A DNA stretch of 22,097 bases. Source: Reticulitermes lucifugus (Eukaryota > Arthropoda > Insecta > Blattodea > Rhinotermitidae). Numbering within the stretch: the stretch's first letter is position 1; the number at the start of each line of letters is the position of its first letter. A model generated the notes under the pieces. It did not search any database. It saw only the letters and a list, made by a program, of their open reading frames with translations, and was not told the DNA's origin. A program made the translations under genes and the position numbers. Below, piece after piece: positions 10,501 through 19,975 of this stretch. The DNA lies in NCBI GenBank assembly GCA_026260175.1, contig JAKCWW010002750.1, positions 23,704 to 45,800 on the forward strand, given 5' to 3'.

Positions 10501-11959
10501 CTCTGAACTTGGGAGTTAAGGAGTTAAACATTTTAAAATTATAAGACAAGGAACACCTCGATCCCAATACCAGTGTCTCTAATGCTCTGTGCCTTTCAAT
10601 ATTCGTACTTTCTTCTTAGAATTTATTTTCAAAATTTTATTCCTAACCCACTGTTAGTCTGAAATAGCTTACAACCTGCTACAACCGCTTCCTGCCTGAT
10701 CAAAACCAACATGTCTGTTATTAACTTGGAAGTCTAAAAGAAAGGGAAAGAAATATTTGTTAGAGACGGCAGCAGCTTACACAAAGCTTTTCATTAAACA
10801 AAAAGTTGACATGCTTGTCCTTCGGTTCCGTCCTAAAATTAGATTTCACTCGTACAGGCTTGTTTTTCAGACGTTTCCGGTATTAAGAGAATGTATGGTG
10901 GATTCGGTCCACCGAGGACGTAAACATTAGAAAATACAAGCCGGTGGACGGGGCTGTAATGCGAACATGGCGTCGTGTTACAACACTTCACACTGCCGAC
11001 ACGATCTGCGTACTCGAGACGATGAAGGAAGAACCGGAGATTGCACGTCAATTCCTATGAGAGCTTCAGGAACTTACGGGCTCAGACACCCATGTAATTT
11101 AATTTGTCTTTCGGATCATGTGTAGTACCGTTAGCTGTTATTTCTATTTCAGACCAGTGGTGAGCAACCCGTGTTTTGCGGGATAATTTCTTGGTCAAGG
11201 AATTAGAAATATGAATACTTGCAAGCAATTAGGTTTGGGTATAAAATGTGAGCTTCTCACGGCTGTGAAGTTTCATATTGTGGTCTTGTGAGTTATGACG
11301 CCGTGTAGTCTGACTTCAGAGTGCCAACAGATCGTAGAAACATAGTTCCTCCATGTATTTCCCAGAAGATAAAGATATTAGAAATGAAGCTACAAATTTC
11401 AACATTTATTGAACTAATAATCATGCTTATTTATTCTCCACGCACAACAAAATAGTATGCTGCAAAATACAATTTGGCTTGGAACCCGAAAGGGATTTAA
11501 TGCTTTCCGTATTGTCTATCGATCAACGAATATTTATTTCTACTGGCATAGAGATTTATACTCGTACACTAGAATTTCCATACAGATATGTATTTAAACG
11601 TAGCAGGGAATTAAGCTCATACTTGTGTTGTAGAATATCAAATTAACGGCTAGAATTCGGCTGTAAAGCGTCACATTCCTAAACTTTTAGTGAAATGAGG
11701 TAAAATAAAACCAAGTTTAATGAAACGTTGTGCATATAAACATAAATTTTACTGTTTATATTTAGTTATGAATGTGTAATAAATTTGGAATCAAGGGGCA
11801 TGAATATGTATGTGATCAATTAGGGACCTCTCGTCTAAAAACAAAAATAACAGCGGTGCAGGCATGTTTGTTATTTGTTTAAACAAAAGAGAAGCCATTT
11901 TTCAGTAATTGTTTGTTTGCTTTAAAATATCCCTGATAGCTCTCTATGTAGGAAACTCT
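10501..11959. other. non-coding stretch, probably intron
   Basis: AT-rich with no supported gene. A 70-codon minus frame at 10839-11051 is somewhat GC-rich but unrecognised. At about 11156, CAGTGGTGAGCAACCC resembles the terminal inverted repeat of many hAT transposons. It could mark one end of the hAT remnant at 11960-13968, but I found no matching end on the other side. Confidence 0.45.
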
Positions 11960-13968
11960 TCACATGACATTTTGTTGAATATAATTTGTGTAAAAGAATT
12001 TCTCAGTTGAAAATATTTTCTTCAAAATTGCAGGCATGCCACATATATGGGGATAAAAATTTTCACATGATACATCCTTGAAACTAGATTGGACAGTTAT
12101 AATTCCTTCTATTGATTCAGCAGGCAGCCTTTTACTCTATTTCATCCATTGACTCTGCATTAGCGAAAAAACCTCGCTCAGCCTAATTGACATTAGGTGC
12201 AAGAATGGCGAAATGAATTGTACCAACTTTAGTAAGTTCAGGATGGTTGGCAGCTCTAGTACATTATTAAAAATCTGCTGCCTATTTTTTCGTGGGAAAA
12301 GAGAAAGCAGAACTCTTGATTTTTTCTCGTTTTCTTTTACATATATTGGAAGGTGACAAAATTATCAAAGCACTATTTGTCGTGAATAAAAAGACGTTTG
12401 GAGAGTACACACTGAATCGCAAGCTGAAAATCACCCACGATGTTTTACCTCTTAAACTTAAACAATGACACGCACACAGTTCATTATATTGTTTCATCCA
12501 CGTATTTAATTACTGTAAACTTGAAGTTTAAAGTTCTTCAGTGTGCTGATACAACTATTTCACTCCCTTTCACAACCATCTTCAAACATCTGTGACAACC
12601 TGTTGTTAAAGGCAATTGGTTTACAGTTGATGTTTACACAGTGTGAGAACTGACTGCATTTCAATTATAGCTGTGCCTTCCCTCTGCATTACTTCTACGT
12701 ACGTACTCATGGAAGAATGAATGTGCCACGAATATATTTCACTGAAACTGCTTGAAAAGTCTTCTAATTATAAAAACAGGTTTTGGCTGAGAGAAAAAGT
12801 AAGACGTCTGTGCTGGAGACATTTGTAGCAGTTGTTCCACTGCTGGAAAAAGCAACAGCTAGCTTATCTCACAGTAATGCAACAAATGTTTATATTCAGT
12901 ATCTCACCGTGATGCAACAAATATTTATATTCAGTATCTCACAGTGATGCAACAAATGTTTATATTCAATATCTCACAGTGATGCAACAAATATTTATAT
13001 TCAGTATCTCACAGTGATGCAACAAATATTTATATTCAGTATCTCACAGTGATGCAATGAATGTTTATATTCAGTGTCCACGAATCTACAACAATCTTTC
13101 AGCGATTCAGTTCTTACAGCGTGTGCAGAAATGTAGTTACAAATTTTCAAGACATTCGACTGAATATCAAAGTCTAAATTTTCCATCCCATGTTGCGAAA
13201 AATGATTTAAGATGTGTGCGGCAGAACCCTGACCAGTTAAGCTGTCTTTGTTGGATTCTTCCACTTATCAAAGACACTATTCATGAAGCCGCATGCTACA
13301 CTCTCAAACACTATTTTACAATTATTACTAGAAAATGTCATGCAATTTCCAACAAGGTCAGTTCCTTTAAGTGTCCCATAAATATACGCTACGATGGTGT
13401 GTTCTGTTTCACTTCTTTCATTTGAATGTCTACTACTTTGGTTTGCAGTCCATCTTTCTTTCCAGTCAAAGTATTGAATCAGTATTGGAAATATCTTCAT
13501 AGCAAAATGGTCACTTGCATCAGCAGCAACTTTAAAGAAAGTGGAATATCCTCCATGGATGCCCTTCGCGACTTCAGCTCTAAATTGCCTCGGTTTTCGT
13601 GCGCGCACTTGAAAGTTTTCGGACTGAGTCTGGGCCAGGAAAAAGTTAATTTGACCACTGGTGCGGTCCATTGATTTGTAACTGTTGTGATGCTGCGCGC
13701 AGTGAAAGGCCAAGGTGCCTCATTACTTCGTGAGCCTGGTGCACGATGCAGCGCATCATCTTTGAAGAACTGCTTTTACCTGGAGTATTGTTTTGTGTTT
13801 TACTGATTCCACTTGTGCCTGCAAGTATAATAACCGTTTGTTAGCTACTGATATTAATGTTCCTGCAAGACAAACTGTACATTCAGCCTCGAATTCGTTA
13901 CGGCCACTCTGAAAACACCATTTTTTTCTGATCATTATCCATAAATTTGCATTTACGCTGTGGCAGTT
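11960..13968 (-). pseudogene. decayed hAT-superfamily transposase (BED-like finger, DUF4371-like core, hAT C-terminal domain)
   Basis: Nearly the whole length of a hAT transposase of about 600 residues can be followed on the minus strand through several frame changes and stops. N-terminus at 13968: LPQRKCKFMDNDQKKM. A BED-like finger follows, with ECTVC at 13884-13870 and KHK at 13800-13792; a histidine usual between them (LQAH in relatives, as I remember them) is Gln. The core lies in 13713-13237: HHNSYKSMD, then DASDHFAMKIFPILIQYFDW, where the first Asp is probably the first catalytic acid. The expected second acid (usually in a DN motif) is Asn in FSSNNCK. A frameshift near 13255 leads to AHILNHFSQHG and VRTESLKDCCRFVDTEYK. 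The array at 12867-13076 interrupts here. The frame resumes at 12852 with LFPAVEQLLQMSPA, and the C-terminal dimerisation region has EVFSLMQSQW at 12175-12146, an in-frame TAG and LPAESIEGIITVQSSFK. It cannot encode an active enzyme. Subfamily not determined. Confidence 0.88.
12867..13076 (-). repeat. 35-bp minisatellite (6 copies) made from transposase codons
   Basis: Six head-to-tail 35-base units (plus strand: TCTCACAGTGATGCAACAAA followed by TATTTATATTCAGTA) fill 210 bases exactly. Units 4 and 5 are identical; the others differ at one to a few positions. On the minus strand one unit encodes TEYKHLLHHCEI. The unit at 13042-13076 is in frame with the preceding transposase residues (CRFVD), and the unit at 12867-12901 is in frame with the following residues (LLLFPAVEQ, after a degraded Arg-Trp position). 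A single ancestral copy is therefore part of the transposase, and five copies (175 bases) are extra. Since 35 is not a multiple of three, each added copy shifts the frame. Confidence 0.95.
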
Positions 13969-15896
13969 TTAGGGAACAAACAAACATCAGTAGATTACAG
14001 AGAGAATGAATTAAAATTCCACTCAGCAAAAAGTAGAGCTAATAACTGGCAGACGTATTCGGGATTCTCAAACCGTCCATTCATTGACAACCTACAATTA
14101 GTATCGTGATAGCTGGTCAATACGATGAAGGAAATGGAAACTTCAGAGCTAAGGCAACAAATGACCCCGCCCGTAGTCTATGCCTTTCCATAATAAAACT
14201 AACATAGCAGAAGAACAGCGCTAGCGTTTTCGGATCTAACTCTAAAACCATACTCTTCACGCTGGGATGTGCAGTTCAGTTTGTATTCTTTCAGGGCGTA
14301 ACAATGATTACTTTGAAAAGGTTGAAATAAGATGACATTTGCATAGTATTTATTAAACCGCCAAGTGAAATTGTTTCGGGCCGTTGAATTTCTCCCTCCT
14401 CTCAGTACTTTGTATTATTCGCATATCCTAAACCCTACAACTTACATTATTCACTGTTCTTACAGCAGTACGAATGTTGAAGTGACTGGAGGGCACTCGA
14501 AAATGAAGAGGAAGCAAAGTGATAGTGGTGGAGAACGCCAGGAAACATGGACTAAGAAGTGAAATAACAAGAATTAATTACTTGTAGCTATGGAGTGCCT
14601 TTTCTTGCGAATTATAATTTTCTAATTAGCATGTATGCACCCTGGGAAAACAGGTTTTCGCTCTTCAACCTTAATTTATCTGCATTATTATTTCCCTTTG
14701 TGGCAAGATCGATATTAAAAATCCGGATAATTTCGCATTCGAAAAAATCTTCCTAGACATATATTTTCTATATAAGAAGAGGGCATTCCAAGAAAAAGAT
14801 GGAGTATATTAACCCCGACCGAAATTCCTCTGTTAATGACTCTGATCGTGACATTCAGCTTAAAGAATATGGGTAACTTTTTCGATACAAATGGCTGTCC
14901 TGCCTCTTATGAGATTCACTTCACATCCCATTTCTAGATGGATTGCGGTACTTGGAGTCAGTTTTGGCAACAGGAGAGTAGCGTGAAACAACAGTAACAC
15001 CTGTAATGAAAATGCGAAAGGGGAAGGAAAGGAACGTCAGGAACTTGAAAAGGGAACGAAGTGATATTTCTTAGAAACTGAAGAAGCCTTATTGATCCAT
15101 TTTAATTTAAAATTCATGTAAATAATAGGCTACATAAAAGTTAATTTTGTATCTCAAAACCCACATGCAGCGTGTCCGTTTTAAAATACAGAGCGTTGTT
15201 ATTTTTAAAGCTGGCTTTAAATACAGTAACTACTACATTAGAGGCTTAGGATGTATTTTGATTTAATTATGAATTACAGTTAGTGGGTGTTTACTGTGAA
15301 ATGGGACGTGTATGTTAGACTTCTAAAGCCCATTGGGTACTATATGTACTGGTTTAACAATTTTAAAAAATTCTACCTTCTGCCCACATAGTGCACTTGT
15401 GTGTTTTTATGGATCTCACAACAAACGGCGATTGTTTACCTATACAGTACTAATTGAGTTTTATAACTGAGATGGAGTGTGTACTGCGCGGTGCGAAATG
15501 AATCTTTAAATATTATTCAGTTTAATGTTAGTCTTTAAAGGGTTAGTGCGCTGTTTACAGAGTTTGGTGTTCAAAGAGATAATAACAAAAAAGTAATAAT
15601 TCTTCGTGACAGGTGGTAATAGGTTAGCTACATTAGTGTAAATTTGTCATTTATAAAGAGTTTGCGGTTCAATTAGTTTCCTCAGAGTGTGCATATTTAT
15701 GTTAGTTATAGTCAGGTAATTATTCAGAGACTCCAAAAATAAGTAATAGACCTTAGTAAATAACATGCACACTGGTAGGCGATTGTAGGTACTAATCTTC
15801 CGGGCCAAAACATTTATAGCTGCAGTACGAAAATAAGTTTTGAGGCGTAAGTCCTGAACTGACAGTGCCGGTAGGACGGTGTCAAAAGTTACGCGT
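13969..15896. other. non-coding stretch, probably intron
   Basis: AT-rich with no gene supported. The 65-codon plus frame at 14365-14562 is unrecognised. A candidate second terminal inverted repeat for the hAT remnant was looked for between 13969 and 14600 and not found. Confidence 0.5.
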
Positions 15897-16110
15897 AAAA
15901 CATGTTTGACACAAAATCTGAAATACAGCCAGCATTTTCGGCAACCCCCCCTTCCCCTTTGGACGGTTGGGTCCCACGCAGTCGCATGATGGCTTTAGCC
16001 TTCAACCGCTCCCGTGCTCCGGAAACCTCAAGTGCGTCGCTCCTAATTTTCACTGGATGTGGTCCATTGCGTCACGCCTGTCTTCAGGACAAATTAGCGT
16101 CGTTATATTT
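15897..16110 (-). other. GC-rich patch with a coding-like minus-strand frame
   Basis: This patch is clearly richer in G+C and CpG than its flanks. On the minus strand about 60 codons are open from near 16080 down to a TAA at about 15897, including SGARERLKAKAIMRLRGTQP and VAENAGCISDFVSNMF. I do not recognise it. The plus-strand frame at 15902-16144 is the antisense. It may be a fragment of a repeat or retrocopy, or an unmethylated CpG patch. No splice sites or start codon make a gene model convincing. Confidence 0.3.
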
Positions 16111-16140
16111 TCACTTATTCTTTTCGTGCGCCTGGCGTGA

Positions 16141-16446
16141 GTGACTTGTCTGTCGTCATGACGACGTGTCTTCTTTCTAAAAGCGAACTTATGTCACACA
16201 ATTTGAAATATCTTGTGGTCTCGTATTGATTTGATATTGGCTATAAAGTTAAGGGGCCGGCGCAGGAAATATGCACCAAGACTGCTGCATTGGTTTTCCA
16301 GAGACTGTCTAGGAAAATTTCAGTATTGTATGTTAAAGTAACCTATGTCAACCTCTTACTGAATGTGTACATCGCATTCATGAGCAATACCAGTCTTATT
16401 CATTGTCATAAATTTTACAGTTTAAACAGCATTGTAAAATAGCTGA
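16141..16446. other. non-coding stretch, probably intron
   Basis: No gene. A perfect 14-base palindrome GTCGTCATGACGAC lies at 16152-16165, without further context that would suggest a function. Confidence 0.5.
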
Positions 16447-16767
16447 GGTAAAGGTAAAGGTAAAAGGTAAAGCAATCCAATTACAGACCTGGACAGACCC
16501 TTAGGGTTCCAGGAGGTTGAGGCTCCCAGATTTCTAGAAAATCGGCACATAAAGGTGGTAAGGTTGTCAGCCCTACGAACCGGCCGCCTTTTCCCCCCAA
16601 GAAATATTTCTGGTACTCATTTCTGTTGGAGGCTGAGTCAACCACAGGACCATAGTGCGACCGAAACGATTATGTGAATGAAAAATTCCAATGACACCAT
16701 CGGGAATCGAACCCGCGACATTCCGGTTTGTAGAGCAGTGCCTCAACCAACTGCGCCACCGCGTGTC
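16447..16767 (-). mobile_element. complete tRNA-derived SINE with a 76-nt tRNA-like head
   Basis: On the minus strand, 16767-16692 forms a 76-nt tRNA-like head. It has complementary ends (GACAC...GTGTC), box A GGTGGCGCAGTTGG, and box B GGTTCGATTCC within a paired CGGG...CCCG arm. The body follows with the core GACTCAGCCTCC...GAGTACCAG...GGCGGCCGG...AGGGCTGAC. The element ends in repeated GGTAAA/TTTACC units at 16447-16474. Transcription would be by RNA polymerase III from the internal promoter, with mobilisation by a LINE in trans. The head is well preserved, but the body between core and tail differs from the copy at 17437. A plus-strand open frame at 16691-16885 is a by-product. Confidence 0.85.
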
Positions 16768-17020
16768 CCAAATTTCGTGTGAAACATTTTTTTGCTGCGA
16801 TACATATTTAGCGAGTTACTCTCGACATGTGCACAGAAACGCATGTAGGGATAGCTTTTCACGTAAAGTTGTTAAAATTATCTGATCGACATTAAAATTG
16901 AAATGTCTTGACAATTTTGCGTAAAATTCTCCGCTAGAATTGTCAAACTTTATAAAAATCCTTTGATCGGTGCCGGATTTGTTACACGCCGACAGGCAGA
17001 TGGACGGAGAAGCCATTCTA
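16768..17020 (-). repeat. old interspersed repeat next to the SINE
   Basis: The minus strand reads an open 66-codon stretch containing DQRIFIKFD and [17 protein letters not shown]. From memory, very similar phrases occur many times in predicted proteins of cockroach and termite genomes, which marks it as repeat sequence and not a gene. The underlying DNA phrase (GGATTTTTATAAAGTTTGAC) is of the same style as the repeat block at 3560-4240. Boundaries are approximate. Confidence 0.4.
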
Positions 17021-17436
17021 ATACACGCTTCTGAGGAATACCAACGTATCTGGAAATGGAAACGTCAGCTAGCTGTAAAATTGCAGTTGTACATCTGTGG
17101 TGAAACGTGTAGGCTTATGTATAATGACACTTGCACACTGTCGATATATTACCTCAGGCAAAGACCATTTTCTTTCGCATACATTCAAATTCATTATTAT
17201 CTAATCACCATAACCTTCGACGCTGTTTATCTTGCCTACTGAAGGCATCGTTAAACAAGCCATAAAATAAGTATAGTAAATACGTATATTGAGAAACAGG
17301 GCCGTCATTATCTGCGTACCAATGGTTGTAAAATCGTGACTAAGGCAAGGTGTTTTGATACCAAATCTATCAATTAGGGAAATGTTACACACACACACGC
17401 ACGCACACTTGGTGGAAGCCTGCCTTGAAAAATCAA
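17021..17436. other. non-coding stretch with a short CA/CG microsatellite
   Basis: No supported gene. ACACACACACACGCACGCACAC at about 17386-17407 is a short dinucleotide repeat just upstream of the next SINE. Confidence 0.55.
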
Positions 17437-17731
17437 TACGTAATCAGCTAGTCAAGGAATTCCGTGCCTTTATGGAAACAGAGGGCTGATTCGGGATTTG
17501 AATCCCAGCAGGAGCAAGAGTTTTTTTCTTTTCCAAAATGTGCAGACCCGCTCTGGAGCCCACGTTGCCTCCTATTCACTGGGTACTTTGGGAATTTTTT
17601 CCTGAGGTGAAGGTGGCCGGATCGTGAGGCTACCCACACACCTCCATCTTGTTGCGAGGTTACAGATGAGTGGAGCTATACCTCCACTTTCCCTATATGT
17701 CTTCGTGACAGGTACAGGGATAATTTCACCG
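17437..17731 (+). mobile_element. complete SINE ending about 50 bp before the adenylate cyclase exon
   Basis: Plus orientation. It has a tRNA-like head with a mutated box B (GGGATTTGAATCCC, 17493-17506), then GGAGCAAGAG and a T-rich spacer. The body is GTGCAGACCCGCTCTGGAGCC, with the core GCCTCC...GGGTACTTTGGG...AGGTGGCCGG...GAGGCT. The 3' part is CGAGGTTACAGATG...GGAGCTATACCTCC...CTTCGTGACAGGTACAGGGA, ending near TTTCACC. The 3' part is shared with the fragment at 20739-20905, and the core with those at 2815 and 16447. It lies in the distal part of the intron before the exon at 17783, so its end is close to the branch-point region. Confidence 0.85.
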
Positions 17732-17782
17732 TTTTATATCTACTTTAATTTGTTTTTCAAGAACTTCCCCCTTTGGTTTCAG

Positions 17783-17965
17783 TTGTCGCCATGTTCAGAC
17801 AGGCTTCTGTTACAGATGCTGGCCAATGTGGTGCTGCTAGCAACTACCAATGTTGCAGGAGTATTCACGCATTATCCCAGCGAGTTGGCGCAGAGACAGG
17901 CGTTTTTGGAAACGCGGCAGTGTGTGGAGGCTCGTCTCACCACCCAACGGGAGAACCAGCAACAG
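17783..17965 (+). CDS. internal exon of a membrane adenylate cyclase (AC5/6-like)
   Basis: The exon encodes 61 residues. It starts [12 protein letters not shown], has a hydrophobic segment [15 protein letters not shown] (last helix of the first six-helix membrane cassette), then [19 protein letters not shown] and [15 protein letters not shown], the signalling helix leading to the first catalytic domain (C1a). Animal adenylate cyclases convert ATP to cAMP at the plasma membrane under G-protein control. The THYP-x-E-x-x-QRQAF and QRENQQQ phrases are most like vertebrate AC5/6; an insect AC8/Ac78C-type enzyme is the main alternative. The acceptor is TTTGGTTTCAG ending at 17782; an in-frame acceptor at 17815 exists, but homology upstream of it favours 17783. 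The donor GTGAAAG begins at 17966. Both introns are phase 0. The next expected residues (ERLLLSVLP) are not in the window, nor are earlier membrane exons. Confidence 0.92.
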
Positions 17966-19717
17966 GTGAAAGCTAATGTTAAGGTGAAACTCAAGTGAGC
18001 AGGTCCTGGCGATGTTAATTCTTTTGGATTTGCTGCGGGTTAGCTTGAACGTGGGACTGTGATAATTGTATGTGTTCTTAAAGAAAGTTAACCAGTTAGG
18101 TGGTTAGTTATGTAGCTGTTTACTAAACTACTTGGTTGGAGTTTAGTTAATTTGTTTATTTCTTTGTTATTTAATTAAGTAAAGGAATGTTGTAACCTCT
18201 ATTTAAGCTGTGTTAGTTTTATCAAATTCACATGCACACATATAGAGGTGGGGCAGATTCTACGTTCCTGATGAATATTTTAGCTTGTGAACGTGTTTGA
18301 GTAACTTTTTCCTAAAAGACCATTTGAAATTGTCCTTAAAAGGAGAATAAAATATGTAGTTGCTTGGGCAAATTTATATAAATTTGATGGAATTAACGAT
18401 TGCGAGGATGTGGGTTACATCGTGCCCTTAATTCGGTAAGTAGAGGACACTCTGATTTACACTGCGATACAGCCTGCTTGCGTTGTAAGCGAAACATATT
18501 TTAACACAACTGGATCCCTTCAGGACGCAAGAGAACGAGGACCGCTTTTTGATTACCGGTGTTATTCAATTCGGGGCGTTGCTTTTAAACAAAGAAAAAT
18601 TGTATTTCCTGGAAAACTCTATTTTAGAAGTTTCCATGATGTAGTAGAACAGAATAATACGTCGAGCCTTATCAAAGGGGCATTTAAACATATTGCATGT
18701 CGTTGTTCTTTTCCGAAAAAAAAACAACACATTTCACGTGAATTAATTCGTTTTATTTCATTTGGAAATTTAATTATGTTGAATCCTGTAGGATTATATA
18801 ACAATGAATGCGGTGTGGAGCGTGACTCAGTACGTCACAGTGCAGAATGATGAAGTGGAAGTAGCTTAATTTCCTGATTCTAAAGCAGCGATTTCACGAA
18901 CTGTCGATTTGTCTGTCCTCCTCGAAACTAACAAGATCGAAGTGTCGCCCTTCGAGCACACCTCACACCCTCAACTGTCCTGTTGCATTTACACAGCAAA
19001 TTCTCGAGTTTTTACACGCTGACTTTTAAAATCTCTTTTTGGCCTTGCGTTTATTTACATTTATCGAGCCAATGTTTCGTTTTTAATTAAACAATTAGTG
19101 TTCTGTTAGCACTGACACCTGACTCCATGGTACAAGGTTTACCGAGCAGTGAATAGTTATGTATGTAATTAAGAAATCTGTTGCTTCAATAGAGGCGAAG
19201 AAGTGCGGTTTCTTCAAATGCCAGGCGTGGGGCCCTGTTTCGAGATAGCAGAATGAAATTCACCTTTGCGAGTCATGTTACGATATACGTTTTTCTTCTT
19301 AAAAGTGGGGCCTATCTAGTCTCACAAGTGGCATATTTCCTTTTAAGTCTTTCTACCAGGTTCTTTTGTATGCAATTACATTTCCTTCTTTGCGTGCTGC
19401 ATGCCCTGCCTACCCCATCCTTCAGGATTTGACCATTAATAGTATCCGGTGAGGAACACAAATTATAAAGCTCTTCGATGTGCAATTTTCTCCATCTTCT
19501 GTCACGTCCTGTCTCGTAGTTCCAAATATTTCTCGTACCGCGCTTTCCTCATATTATAATCAGTTTGTGCTTTACTCTTAATGCGAGAGACCAATCAAAC
19601 ATACAATACTCAACCAACAAACCACAAAGAGTTCATTTGTTGTTTGCACATTTTATGTTTGATTGATGGCCATGCACGGTATGAATAATATAAAAAATGT
19701 GAGAGACCAAGTGTCGT
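17966..19717. other. downstream intron of the adenylate cyclase gene, no feature recognised
   Basis: Begins with the GTGAAAG donor. AT-rich throughout, no second exon seen. A 12-base inverted pair (CAATCAAACATA near 19594 and TATGTTTGATTG near 19655) with a loop of about 50 bases may be the trace of a small element. The minus frame at 18619-18804 is unrecognised. Confidence 0.6.
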
Positions 19718-19783
19718 GTCCATGTAATACGCTACCACTGTCCATGTAATACGCTACCACTGTCCATGTAATACGCTACCACT
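19718..19783 (+). repeat. 22-bp tandem repeat, three identical copies
   Basis: The unit GTCCATGTAATACGCTACCA+CT is repeated exactly three times with no mismatch, then continues GTCTCC. Perfect identity suggests a recent expansion or, less interestingly, an assembly effect. No open frame or flanking inverted repeat explains it. Confidence 0.95.
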
Positions 19784-19975
19784 GTCTCCTCCGTACTTCA
19801 AATCTCCGCTACGTAAAATGTTTCTTAGTCGAAGCTCTACATTTGCTTGTCACCCTGACCTGACATACCTCGCACGCAGATAGAAGTAGGCCCTCTACGA
19901 AATCGGCTTCAGTCGGATTTGTTTCGCAGTTTGTCGACTTCATTAAATATCGAATTTATTAAACATTGCAAGTCA
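19784..19975. other. short non-coding interval
   Basis: No feature recognised between the 22-bp tandem repeat and foldback copy C. Confidence 0.5.

Noticed and set aside
12867-13076. CRISPR-like array
   Set aside because: The 35-bp units are directly adjacent with no unique spacers, and the sequence is transposase-derived and eukaryotic.
13057-13674. Plus-strand open frames of 122 and 82 codons
   Set aside because: They are antisense to the hAT transposase remnant, whose minus-strand translation shows clear family motifs.
16152-16165. 14-bp perfect palindrome GTCGTCATGACGAC as a regulatory site
   Set aside because: There is a single occurrence, no promoter context, and short palindromes are expected by chance in 22 kb.
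17448-17639. Minus-strand 63-codon frame (SCWDSNPESALCF)
   Set aside because: It is the antisense of a SINE head and body. Such strings are frequent artefacts of SINE translation.
17773-17976. 67-codon plus frame overlapping the adenylate cyclase exon
   Set aside because: It is the wrong frame of the exon. The other frame gives adenylate cyclase motifs.
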